Assembly (NCBI GenBank): GCA_964389375.1
Contig: CAYMDP010000025.1
Coordinates: 1-42,770, forward strand
Direction: 5' to 3'
Origin: CAYMDP01 sp964389375
GTDB taxonomy: Bacteria > Bdellovibrionota > Bdellovibrionia > Bdellovibrionales > UBA1609
Length of the DNA stretch: 42,770 bases
The position numbers and the translations under genes were made by a program. The notes beneath the pieces were generated by a model. The model saw nothing but the letters and a program-made list of their open reading frames with translations. It had not been told where the DNA came from and did not search any database. Numbering within the stretch: the stretch's first letter is position 1; each line of letters opens with the position of its first letter. Below, one piece after another: positions 1 to 7,044 of the stretch.

Positions 1-92
1 AGCTGATCAATCATCGTCAACATGCTGTTAATATGACCGTAGTGAAGAGGATCAAAGGTTCCACCAAAAATTCCGACTGACATTTTACTCAT
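1..92 (-). CDS. nadD: nicotinate-nucleotide adenylyltransferase, N-terminal fragment
   Basis: Only the first 30 codons lie in the window; the gene runs off the left edge. The reading begins MSKMSVGIFGGTFDPLHYGH, which has the GGTFDPxHxGH nucleotide-binding signature of the NadD/cytidylyltransferase fold. NadD adenylylates nicotinate mononucleotide in NAD synthesis. Its ATG (92-90) lies inside the end of obgE, giving an 8-bp overlap, so the two are probably translated from one transcript; an internal ATG at 83-81 is an alternative start. The order rplU-rpmA-obgE-nadD is common in bacteria, which supports the call. Function is family knowledge; the truncation is due to the window. Confidence 0.85.
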   Translation of the reverse strand, partial: MSKMSVGIFGGTFDPLHYGHINSMLTMIDQ

Positions 93-1107
93 GACCAAAC
101 ACCTTTTTGCCCAGTTTAAAAACTAGTTCGTTTATATTTTTTCCTGCAACGGCTGAGATCGCCATTGTTTCAATTCCTTCTTTTAAAAATCTTTTTTGAA
201 GTAATTTTAAATCAGACTCAGAAATCACGTCCACCTTATTTAAAACGACAATCTGTGGCCGAGATAAAAGTGGAAAGAAGCCCTCTTCCTCGAATTTTTG
301 TTCGTCATGGGCCTTAAGCTCACCTTGAATTTCTAAGTAGGCCTCATAGGGGTCTTTGCCCGAGAAGTTGCTGGCATCAATTAAATGAACAAAAACTTTC
401 GTGCGCTCGATATGCCTTAAAAACTGAGTTCCAAGTCCGACCCCTTTATGCGCCCCTTCGATAATCCCTGGGATATCCGCGACCACAAAGCTTTGCTCCT
501 CGCCGTATCGAACAACTCCAAGATTTGGAACAAGGGTCGTAAAAGGATAATCCGCAATCTTTGGACGAGCCGCAGAGATTCTAGAAATCAAAGTGGATTT
601 TCCGGCATTCGGAAGTCCAACAAGGCCCACGTCAGCCAGCAACTTTAACTCAAGGCTAATCGTTTTTTCTTCGCCCGGCATACCCTTTTGAGCCACCGTC
701 GGAGCTTGGTTCACACTGCTTTTATAAAAAGTGTTCCCTTTGCCACCAATCCCGCCTTTAAGAAAAGTCCATTGATTGAGGTGAGCGAGATCTACAATAA
801 TATGCCCGTTTTCGTCTTTAACTAGAGTTCCTTTAGGAACTTTAAGAATCAGATCTTTTCCATCGGCCCCGGATCTATTTTGACCCATTCCCTTTTCGCC
901 GTCTTCGGCTTTATATTTTCTTTGAAAACGTAGATCCAAAAGCGAGTGGATGCCTTCGTCGGTGACAAAAATAACGTCGCCACCCTTGCCTCCATCGCCG
1001 CCGTCGGGCCCGCCTCTAGGGATAAGGGTCTCTCGGCGAAAACTCACCGAGCCGGGTCCACCTTTTCCCGAGGCTACAACAATCTCAATTTCATCTACAA
1101 ACTTCAT
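85..1107 (-). CDS. obgE: Obg family GTPase ObgE/CgtA
   Basis: Essential ribosome-associated GTPase involved in 50S assembly and stress control. The protein (340 aa) starts MKFVDEIEIVVASGKGGPG, the canonical start of the glycine-rich Obg fold (about residues 1-158). The G domain follows, with a P-loop GLPNAGKSTL, switch region DYPFTTLVPNLGVV, DIPGIIEGA and NKVD. The acidic C-terminal extension seen in E. coli ObgE is absent. The frame is open upstream to a GTG at 1155, but homology and an AGAAGG just before the ATG at 1107 favour the shorter start. It lies downstream of rpmA beyond a terminator-like hairpin, so its expression may be partly uncoupled from the ribosomal protein genes. Its stop overlaps the nadD start. 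Confidence 0.95.
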   Translation of the reverse strand: MKFVDEIEIVVASGKGGPGSVSFRRETLIPRGGPDGGDGGKGGDVIFVTDEGIHSLLDLRFQRKYKAEDGEKGMGQNRSGADGKDLILKVPKGTLVKDENGHIIVDLAHLNQWTFLKGGIGGKGNTFYKSSVNQAPTVAQKGMPGEEKTISLELKLLADVGLVGLPNAGKSTLISRISAARPKIADYPFTTLVPNLGVVRYGEEQSFVVADIPGIIEGAHKGVGLGTQFLRHIERTKVFVHLIDASNFSGKDPYEAYLEIQGELKAHDEQKFEEEGFFPLLSRPQIVVLNKVDVISESDLKLLQKRFLKEGIETMAISAVAGKNINELVFKLGKKVFGHE

Positions 1108-1200
1108 ATACCTTCTATGCTGATCCTGCGATCCCGAGGAAAAGAGTTTCGTCACCAGTTTTAGGCGCTCTCTCGCTCCGCCGTCCGAATCATTCTCTTA

Positions 1201-1234
1201 AAAACAAAAAGCCTGATGATCTCCACCAGGCTTT
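1201..1234 (-). terminator. Rho-independent terminator after rpmA
   Basis: An 8-bp perfect stem (1208-1215 with 1227-1234, core AAGCCTG/CAGGCTT) with an 11-nt loop is followed on the minus strand by TTTTTGTTTT (1210-1201). This is the geometry of an intrinsic terminator for minus-strand transcription. It lies between rpmA and obgE, so it probably ends or attenuates the rplU-rpmA transcript before obgE. Confidence 0.75.
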
Positions 1235-1289
1235 AAAAATCCCTATTGTTCCCATAAACCCGAAGCAAAAGCTTTGAGTGTACGGATCT

Positions 1290-1550
1290 CTAGGCTGACT
1301 TTGGATAAACGCTGACTTTGAACTTAAGCTTGTTCAGGCGTTCAAACTTAACGGCGCCATCAATCACAGAATAAATAGTGAAATCGCGGCCCATCTTTAC
1401 GTTATTACCTAAACAGAATTTTGTTCCACGCTGACGAATGATAATTGTTCCTGGCTTTACAGCCTGTCCGCCAAAACGTTTAACGCCTAAGCGTTTACTC
1501 TGACTATCACGACCGTTCTTGGTACTACCCGCTGCCTTTTTCGATGCCAT
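1290..1550 (-). CDS. rpmA: 50S ribosomal protein L27
   Basis: An 86-aa basic protein starting MASKKAAGSTKNGRDSQSKR and containing the L27 core GVKRFGGQAVKPGTIIIRQRG. L27 reaches into the peptidyl transferase centre of the large subunit. Length matches the family (about 85 aa). There is no long N-terminal extension of the Firmicute type that needs processing. The start is preceded by a strong GAGGGAG ribosome-binding site, and the gene lies 28 nt after rplU as usual. A terminator hairpin follows. The internal cysteine (KFCLGNNVKMG) is not a family hallmark. Confidence 0.97.
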   Translation of the reverse strand: MASKKAAGSTKNGRDSQSKRLGVKRFGGQAVKPGTIIIRQRGTKFCLGNNVKMGRDFTIYSVIDGAVKFERLNKLKFKVSVYPKSA

Positions 1551-1578
1551 ACTTCAACTCCCTCTAAATTCCTAAAAC

Positions 1579-2142
1579 TTAAGCTTTCTTCTTTGTTGTT
1601 TTCTTTTTAGCGGCCTTTTTAGCTCCGGCCTTTTTTCCGCTGACTTTCTTTTTTCCAGCTGCTTTTTTTGCAACTTTCTTTTTAGCGGATTTTTTCTGAG
1701 TGGCCTCGACTTTTCCAGGTCCGGCTTCTTTCGCCATGCGGATTTTGAATTCCGCTTTGCGAGTTGTGCGCTCTTCTTTTTTCTCTGTGCTATGAACTTT
1801 TGCTTCGCTCTGAGCTGCCATTACTTGGCCCTCTGGAGAAGTGATCGTCTTAATGAAGACCTCAGTGTAAAACTGACGGTGTCCACCCATTTTGCGATAA
1901 CCTTGTCGTCGCTTTTTCTTAAAAATTACAACTTTGGGGCCCTTGTGTTGGCGAGTTACGACAGCGGTCACTTTCGCATTGCTGACCGTTGGCTGACCGA
2001 TAAAGGTTTTATCGCCACCGACAACCAAAATATCTTGAAAATCTAATTCAGAGCCCAGCTCCGCATCCAATTTTTCAACTCGTAAGACATCGCCCGCTTG
2101 GACTTTATACTGTTTTCCACCAGTTCGAATGATCGCGTACAT
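1579..2142 (-). CDS. rplU: 50S ribosomal protein L21 with long basic C-terminal extension
   Basis: The first ~102 residues are a normal L21 (MYAIIRTGGKQYKVQAGD at the start; KKKRRQGYRKMGGHRQ near the end), a 23S rRNA-binding protein. The protein continues to 187 aa, whereas most L21 proteins are about 103 aa. The extra part has a charged linker (about 103-148) and then a lysine/alanine-rich tail (about 149-187) with repeats such as KKSAKKK, KKAAGKKK and KKAAKKK, resembling histone H1-like tails. The ATG at 2142 is chosen because GGAGG lies about nine bases upstream; a TTG at 2148 is possible but too close to that site. It is the first gene of the rplU-rpmA unit. The tail is seen directly; its role is unknown, with nucleic-acid binding likely. 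Confidence 0.95.
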   Translation of the reverse strand: MYAIIRTGGKQYKVQAGDVLRVEKLDAELGSELDFQDILVVGGDKTFIGQPTVSNAKVTAVVTRQHKGPKVVIFKKKRRQGYRKMGGHRQFYTEVFIKTITSPEGQVMAAQSEAKVHSTEKKEERTTRKAEFKIRMAKEAGPGKVEATQKKSAKKKVAKKAAGKKKVSGKKAGAKKAAKKKTTKKKA

Positions 2143-2172
2143 CTTCAATTTCCTCCGCGGTAAAGCCCTGGG

Positions 2173-2201
2173 AATCTGCCACGGCGCAATAGCTCTGTCA
2201 A
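2173..2201 (-). promoter_or_regulatory. predicted sigma70-type promoter for rplU-rpmA
   Basis: On the minus strand there is a consensus -35 TTGACA (2201-2196), a 17-nt spacer and a -10-like CAGATT (2178-2173). Predicted transcription start is near 2166, giving a leader of about 24 nt before the rplU ATG. The -35 and spacing are ideal; the -10 matches at three positions only. Confidence 0.55.
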
Positions 2202-2643
2202 CGGCATAAGCCCGGTTTTTGGGCTCACCAGAAAGCGTCGCTTGTTCTATGTGCCGGCCCCGGTCAGGTCAACTTCCGGTCGATATTCACAACAACCTAC
2301 TCGAACCAGGGGCCGCAAAGCCGCCCCCAGTGCCCGATCTGGCGCGTTATCCTATGCTGACTTCGGGCCCTGCAAGTCAAAAAATACGGCTGGTTCGAAG
2401 AATGAAAGAGTCTCTTTAACTTCAACCCGATTCAGTCAACTGGCCAACCTAAACGCGACAATAGATTTGGAGCTTCTACGAGGGGCGATAGCGGTTTTGA
2501 CCGCAATTCATTGTCGCTTTTCGGCTCGGGCCTGTCCTTATATGACCGGCTTGAGGAATAAAATCTGGCATTCTTCGGAAGGCCGCCTCGATCTTCGAAG
2601 AGGGACCGGGGGCAAGGGCTCCAGCTTTTAAGACCATCGGCTT
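2202..2643. other. intergenic region between rng and rplU without a convincing gene
   Basis: About 440 bp hold no convincing coding sequence. A plus-strand open frame (2242-2631) has no recognisable domain and atypical composition. Several inverted repeats are visible: GCGACAAT (2455-2462) with ATTGTCGC (2510-2517) enclosing a perfect small hairpin GCGGT-TTTG-ACCGC (2491-2504), and a GGGCT/AGCCC hairpin at 2210-2226. A second weak minus-strand promoter-like pair exists (TTGACT at 2380-2375, TAGGAT at 2354-2349, spacing 20). It could be a long rng 3' region, an rplU leader or an undescribed structured RNA. No known RNA family was recognised. Confidence 0.4.
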
Positions 2644-4188
2644 CTATTTTTTTGTAAGGATTTCAAATTGCTCGATGTGGTAATTGGCTGCGACTTTGAA
2701 AGCGACCGAGTGACCAATTCGTTTTTCTAAGGCCTCTAGAGCTTCGCTTTCTTCGGCGTAAATCCAGTCGGCAATGTCCCCGTGGCAGTGGACTAAAGTG
2801 GATTTCGCTTTAACTCCCCGTGCCGATTCTCGCTCGAGGGCTAAAAAGATCTCGGCAGTAACTGTGAGTTTTCTTTTTACATAACCTTTTCCATCACAAT
2901 AAGGACAGGGTTCGCAAAGCGAAGAGACTAGGCTTGGACGAATTCTTTTTCTGGTCATTTCAACAAGGCCCAGCTGGCTCATCGAGACCACTTCTGTTTT
3001 GGCGAAGTCTCTTTGGAATTCTTGCTCAAGCTGGGCCAAGACGCGCTCACGGTGAACGGCCTTTTCCATATCGATAAAGTCCACGATGATAATTCCGCCG
3101 CAGTTTCTAATCTTCATTTGATGAACAATCTCTTTTACGGCCTCGAGATTGGTTTTTACGATGGTTTCTTCTAAGTCTCTTTTTCCGACAAAGCGACCCG
3201 TATTGACGTCGATCACAACAAGGGCTTCGGCCTCATCGATAACAATATAGCCGCCAGACTTTAGCCAAATCTTTCGATCTAAAGAGCGCGAGATCTCAAG
3301 ATCAATGTCGTAAAGATCAAATAATGGGGCGGCCTCGCTATAAAGCTGAATGGCGTTCTTAAATTTAGGCATAAACTGGGCAACGAAGCTGACAACTTTT
3401 TTGAAAACGTCCTCATCATCTACGATGACCTTCTCGACTTCGTCTTTTAAAAGATCTCTTAGGGCTCTAAGTTCGACGTCCATTTCGGAGTGGACAAGCT
3501 TTGGGGCTTTTACTTTTTTGTAAGTGCGTTCGATTTCGGCCCAAAGTCTTCCTAGATAATCCAAATCCGCCTTGATATCTTCTTCCGCGGCACCCTCTCC
3601 GGCCGTACGAATGATGACTCCGCCCTTTGGGTCCAAGCCTTCAACAATTCGTCTTAGACGGTCGCGCTCTTCTTCTTTGGCAATTCGACGAGAGATTCCG
3701 AGCTGCTTTAAAGTCGGCAAATAGACAATGTGCCGGCCGGGTAAAGACACATGTGTTGTAATCCGAGCGCCTTTAGTTCCAAGCGGTTCTTTGGCGACTT
3801 GAACCATGATTACGTCACCTTCTCGAATCAAGTCTTGAATGGGCGTGCGAATCTCGGACTGTTCGATGTGCTGCTGCTCTTCTGCCGTCACAGGACTGGC
3901 GACTTCTTCTTCTTCGACTTTATCGTTTTCTTCGTCATAAAAGCTGGCCTGGCGATCCATGTCGTCGCGGATGTCCCCGACGTACAAGAAAGCTGCTCGA
4001 TCTAGACCAATGTCGACGAAGGCGGCTTGCATTCCGGGGAGAACTCGTAAAACTCGACCTTTAAAAATGGACCCCACTAAGGTCGGGGAGACCTTTCTCT
4101 CGATTTTTAAATCCGAGAGCACGCCATCTTCAATATAAGCCACTCGAGTTTGATGAGGGCGAACATTAATTAGAATCTCTGACGGCAC
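2644..4188 (-). CDS. rng: ribonuclease G (RNase E/G family endoribonuclease)
   Basis: RNase E/G endonuclease, processing rRNA and mRNA from 5'-monophosphate ends. At 514 aa it is close to RNase G (489 aa in E. coli) and lacks the long degradosome-scaffold tail of RNase E. Visible landmarks are an S1-like segment near the N-terminus (FKGRVLRVLPGMQAAFVDIG), the metal-binding aspartates in VVIDVNTGRF and GIIIVDFIDME, and a cysteine cluster CEPCPYCDGKG near the C-terminus corresponding to the zinc-link region. An acidic insert (about residues 80-110) interrupts the S1 region, as in many homologues. It starts with GTG at 4188, with GAGG about ten bases upstream. It is transcribed away from pilT, toward the rplU operon. 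Confidence 0.93.
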   Translation of the reverse strand: MPSEILINVRPHQTRVAYIEDGVLSDLKIERKVSPTLVGSIFKGRVLRVLPGMQAAFVDIGLDRAAFLYVGDIRDDMDRQASFYDEENDKVEEEEVASPVTAEEQQHIEQSEIRTPIQDLIREGDVIMVQVAKEPLGTKGARITTHVSLPGRHIVYLPTLKQLGISRRIAKEEERDRLRRIVEGLDPKGGVIIRTAGEGAAEEDIKADLDYLGRLWAEIERTYKKVKAPKLVHSEMDVELRALRDLLKDEVEKVIVDDEDVFKKVVSFVAQFMPKFKNAIQLYSEAAPLFDLYDIDLEISRSLDRKIWLKSGGYIVIDEAEALVVIDVNTGRFVGKRDLEETIVKTNLEAVKEIVHQMKIRNCGGIIIVDFIDMEKAVHRERVLAQLEQEFQRDFAKTEVVSMSQLGLVEMTRKRIRPSLVSSLCEPCPYCDGKGYVKRKLTVTAEIFLALERESARGVKAKSTLVHCHGDIADWIYAEESEALEALEKRIGHSVAFKVAANYHIEQFEILTKK

Positions 4189-4222
4189 TTTACTAAACCT
4201 CGCTTCATTTTTTTCAAGCCTG

Positions 4223-4251
4223 ACTGTAGCGGATCTCGACTTTGGTCACAA
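4223..4251 (-). promoter_or_regulatory. predicted promoter for rng
   Basis: On the minus strand TTGTGA (4251-4246) is followed after exactly 17 nt by TACAGT (4228-4223), each matching four of six consensus bases. The predicted start is near 4215, about 27 nt before the rng GTG. It lies in the divergent rng/pilT intergenic region. No comparably good pair was seen for pilT. Confidence 0.45.
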
Positions 4252-4329
4252 GAAACTTTCCTCAGCTTCCGGCTATAGATCCTTAATAAATTGGTCCATT
4301 TGCCCGATAAATGTGGAAGAGGGGAACGA

Positions 4330-5520
4330 ATGGCAGAAATTGATAAGCTCTTTAAAATCATGGTCGCTCAAAACGCATCTGATATGCACCTATCTTCTGG
4401 GGCTCCGCCTTTTTTGCGTGTTCACGGAGAGATGGTTGCACTTCAACACCCCGATTTAGACAATCAATCTGTTCAAGCCTTGGTCTTTGAGATTCTTTCA
4501 GAAAAGCAAAAACGTCTGTTTGTTGAAAACTGGGAGCTGGATTGTAGCTATCAGCTAAAAGGCGTCGGGCGCTTTCGTGTAAACGTCTTTATGCAAAGAC
4601 GCGGACTTGGAGCCGTTTTTCGAGTGATCCCAGAAGACATCAAATCCGCAGAGGAATTGGGACTCCCGCAAGGAATTTTGGATTTAATCGACGTTCCGCG
4701 GGGAATGGTTCTGGTCACAGGCCCCACAGGCTCAGGAAAATCAACGACTCTTGCGGCCCTTCTTCACACAATCAATTTGACTCGAAAAGAGCATATTATC
4801 ACGATCGAAGATCCTATCGAATTTGTTCACGAGAACAGAACCTCTTTGATTAACCAAAGAGAAGTTTCGAGCCATACAAAATCTTTTGCAAATGCACTTA
4901 AGGCCGCGCTTCGTGAAGATCCAGATATTATTCTGGTCGGTGAGATGAGAGATCTTGAAACCATTCATTTGGCCATGACCGCTGCAGAGACTGGACACTT
5001 AGTCTTTGGGACTCTTCACACCAATAGCGCAGCAAAAACCGTCGACCGTATTATTGATGCCTTTCCAGAAGCACAACAAGCCCAGATTCGAGTGATGCTT
5101 GCAGAAAGTCTTCGCGGAGTTGTTGCCCAGACACTTTTTCCAAGAATCGATAAGCCTGGGCGAGTTGCGGCCCTTGAAGTTCTAATTAATACTCACGCCA
5201 TCGCAAATTTAATTCGTGAAGGAAAGACCTTCCAAATTCCCTCGACGATGCAAACAGCTGGCGATGTGGGAATGGTCACCTTTGAAAAATCCGTCACCCA
5301 GCTGGTTAAAGAAGGAAAAGTTGATAAAGCGGCAGCGGATAACTTTTTAGGAAAGAAGAAAATGGTCGCTGAAGAGGAGCCCGCTGGAAAAGCGAGATCT
5401 TCAAGCCCCGCCGGCGCAAACCCTGGTGGCATCCGCATCACATCCGGCTCTGCGGGGATGAGTTCCGCAAAAGAGGCTGCCAGCAGCTTGATGGATAAAT
5501 TTAAGAAAAAAGTCGGCTAA
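4330..5520 (+). CDS. pilT: type IV pilus retraction ATPase PilT
   Basis: Hexameric secretion-superfamily ATPase that powers pilus retraction and twitching motility. The protein (396 aa) begins MAEIDKLFKIMVAQNASDMH, the PilT N-terminal PAS-like domain with the SDMHLSSG motif. The ATPase core has Walker A GPTGSGKST (about residues 131-139), an Asp box ITIEDPIEF, Walker B ILVGEMRDLETI and a His box GHLVFGTLHTNSA. The C-terminal HAIANLIREGKTFQI is the AIRNLIRE-type signature that distinguishes PilT from PilB. A ~45-residue Ser/Gly/Ala-rich low-complexity tail follows. The ATG at 4330 is preceded by GAGGGG; an in-frame upstream start at 4291 is less likely. It is not next to other pil genes, so it may be one of several PilT paralogues. 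Confidence 0.92.
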   Translation: MAEIDKLFKIMVAQNASDMHLSSGAPPFLRVHGEMVALQHPDLDNQSVQALVFEILSEKQKRLFVENWELDCSYQLKGVGRFRVNVFMQRRGLGAVFRVIPEDIKSAEELGLPQGILDLIDVPRGMVLVTGPTGSGKSTTLAALLHTINLTRKEHIITIEDPIEFVHENRTSLINQREVSSHTKSFANALKAALREDPDIILVGEMRDLETIHLAMTAAETGHLVFGTLHTNSAAKTVDRIIDAFPEAQQAQIRVMLAESLRGVVAQTLFPRIDKPGRVAALEVLINTHAIANLIREGKTFQIPSTMQTAGDVGMVTFEKSVTQLVKEGKVDKAAADNFLGKKKMVAEEEPAGKARSSSPAGANPGGIRITSGSAGMSSAKEAASSLMDKFKKKVG

Positions 5521-5570
5521 ACGGATTGCCGTCTTTAGCAAGGGCGAACATCTATTCGCTTTAAGAATAC

Positions 5571-5978
5571 TTAGAAGCTAAAAGAAAGCCCGAGGCCCGG
5601 AGCCTCTTGTGAGGCCTTAAGGTCCTGAAGTTTGGCTTCTTGCCAAGACTCGGGCCCCTCAAGACGCCAATCGCTATCGTAAAATTCCCGCGGGCGGGTC
5701 GCCGCCTGATAGGTGGTGTAGGTCGCTCCGACGATAATTCCAATTGCAAACCCAACACCTATATTTGAAAGACGATCTTGTGGGCGTCCATAAAAACTAA
5801 GCGTGCTTAAACCCAAAATTGCGCCAGACAAACCAGAAAAAACAATAATGGCAACTTGCTTTCTAGGTCCTCCGGCTCGACTTTGCCCCTCGGCTGGGGC
5901 CTGCGCCAAGGCCTCCGGCTGAAAAGAAACCGACAACATAGAGGCGATTAGAACTAAGAAAGCGATTCGTTTCGCCAT
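5571..5978 (-). CDS. small secreted or membrane protein of unknown function
   Basis: No family recognised. The 135-aa product has a signal peptide or N-terminal membrane segment (MAKRIAFLVLIASMLSVSF, then ALA-Q), a short Gly/Arg-rich linker, and two hydrophobic stretches (VAIIVFSGLSGAILGLSTL and GVGFAIGIIVGATYTTYQAA) that resemble a glycine-zipper hairpin. The tail is polar and ends in GLGLSFSF, a terminal phenylalanine reminiscent of outer-membrane proteins; this is inference only. The ATG at 5978 has GGAG about eight bases upstream and lies within the 3' end of acyP (25-nt overlap), so the two are probably co-transcribed. It converges on pilT with a 50-bp gap. Confidence 0.65.
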   Translation of the reverse strand: MAKRIAFLVLIASMLSVSFQPEALAQAPAEGQSRAGGPRKQVAIIVFSGLSGAILGLSTLSFYGRPQDRLSNIGVGFAIGIIVGATYTTYQAATRPREFYDSDWRLEGPESWQEAKLQDLKASQEAPGLGLSFSF

Positions 5979-6268
5979 GGCGACACTCCGTCTTGAATTA
6001 TATCGAAATACTTAAACTCAGGTCCCTTATCAATTTTTCGCTCTTCGATCCCAGCAACTCTGGCAAGCTTTGGGCCGATCAACAAGTCTTTTTCAAAGTC
6101 CTTAAAGGCATTTGCATCTCCCCTTGCCAAGATTTCAACCCGCCCATCGCTTAAATTTCTAACCCATCCAAGAAGTTGCTGACGACCTGCAGAGCGAAGA
6201 ACAAAGGCCCGATAAGCCACACCCTGCACGTGGCCAGAGACCAGAAAATGTTTTGTGACTTTTAACAT
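5954..6268 (-). CDS. acyP: acylphosphatase
   Basis: Small enzyme hydrolysing carboxyl-phosphate bonds of acyl phosphates. The 104-aa protein has the family signature GHVQGVAYRAF with the catalytic arginine (Arg20) and GWVRNLSDGRVEI with the catalytic asparagine (Asn38). Length matches the family (about 90-100 aa). The ATG at 6268 is chosen by homology; the frame extends upstream to 6301 without family similarity. No strong ribosome-binding site is seen. It is divergent from deoC, whose ATG lies 70 bp away, and overlaps the next minus-strand gene by 25 nt. Confidence 0.92.
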   Translation of the reverse strand: MLKVTKHFLVSGHVQGVAYRAFVLRSAGRQQLLGWVRNLSDGRVEILARGDANAFKDFEKDLLIGPKLARVAGIEERKIDKGPEFKYFDIIQDGVSPWRNESLS

Positions 6269-6338
6269 TGTTCGAGTACTCTCAATAAATTCGATAAACA
6301 CCCCAAAGTCCGAATATTTTAAGAAAAGGGAGCGGGGG

Positions 6339-7043
6339 ATGGCTACTAAAGAAACATTATCGCGCAGCGCATTCGAAGTCGCTCAGAAAATTGATCACAC
6401 TCTTCTTCGGCCTGATGCCACTGCGCCCGAAATCTCTAAACTTTGCGAAGAAGCTATGGCCTATAGCCTTTTTTCGGTGTGCGTGAACCCCTGTTTTGTC
6501 AGTCATGCCTTCGAGCTATTGAGAGAGTCTAGTGTTAAGGTCTGCACAGTCATCGGCTTTCCACTTGGAGCCAGCGAAACCCAAGTAAAATCTTTTGAAG
6601 CCGAATGTGCTGTGCGGCTGGGTGCCGATGAACTGGATATGGTGATCAACATCGGTGCTTTAAAGAATCGAGATGTCGAGCTTGTCTTGAATGATATCCG
6701 GGCCGTTGTCGGTGCGGCCCAGGGACGCCCAGTAAAAACGATTCTTGAAACTTCCTTGCTCACGCGGGACGAAAAAATCGCGGCCTGCCAAATCGCGATC
6801 GAGGCCGGGGCTTCTTTTGTGAAGACTTCGACTGGTTTTTCCGGTGGCGGAGCGACTTTGGAAGACGTGATGTTGATGCGAGAAGTGGTCGGAGAAAATT
6901 TTGGTGTTAAAGCGAGCGGAGGCATTCGAGATCTTGAAACCGCACAAAAAATGATTCAGGCCGGGGCCACTCGGCTTGGAACAAGCATGAGTGTTCAAAT
7001 CTTAAGTTCTGCAAAAAGTGTTGCGGCTAAAGGAGATTATTAA
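6339..7043 (+). CDS. deoC: deoxyribose-phosphate aldolase
   Basis: Class I aldolase cleaving 2-deoxyribose-5-phosphate to acetaldehyde and glyceraldehyde-3-phosphate, the last step of deoxynucleoside catabolism. The 234-aa protein shows IDHTLLRPDAT near the N-terminus, ADELDMVINIGAL containing Asp100 (active-site aspartate), the Schiff-base lysine Lys162 in FVKTSTGFSGGGAT, and VKASGGIRD with the second conserved lysine. The ATG at 6339 is preceded by GGGAG; an upstream in-frame start at 6255 would overlap acyP and has no homology. The stop is separated by a single base from the next gene, a nucleoside phosphorylase, indicating an operon. Confidence 0.96.
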   Translation: MATKETLSRSAFEVAQKIDHTLLRPDATAPEISKLCEEAMAYSLFSVCVNPCFVSHAFELLRESSVKVCTVIGFPLGASETQVKSFEAECAVRLGADELDMVINIGALKNRDVELVLNDIRAVVGAAQGRPVKTILETSLLTRDEKIAACQIAIEAGASFVKTSTGFSGGGATLEDVMLMREVVGENFGVKASGGIRDLETAQKMIQAGATRLGTSMSVQILSSAKSVAAKGDY

Positions 7044-7044
7044 A

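Noticed and set aside
1108..1155. Upstream GTG start adding 16 residues to ObgE
   Set aside because: The Obg fold begins exactly at MKFVDEIEIVV and the added segment has no similarity to the family.
2384..2400. GGTTCGAA resembling a tRNA T-loop
   Set aside because: No acceptor, D or anticodon stem could be built around it on either strand.
2242..2631. Plus-strand open frame of about 129 codons between rng and rplU
   Set aside because: No recognisable domain, no good ribosome-binding site and a low-quality composition; both flanking genes are on the other strand. Treated as non-coding.
6503..6925. Minus-strand open frames inside deoC, and similar frames opposite lon, nuoL and dnaJ
   Set aside because: They are antisense shadows of well-supported genes, with no ribosome-binding site or domain evidence.
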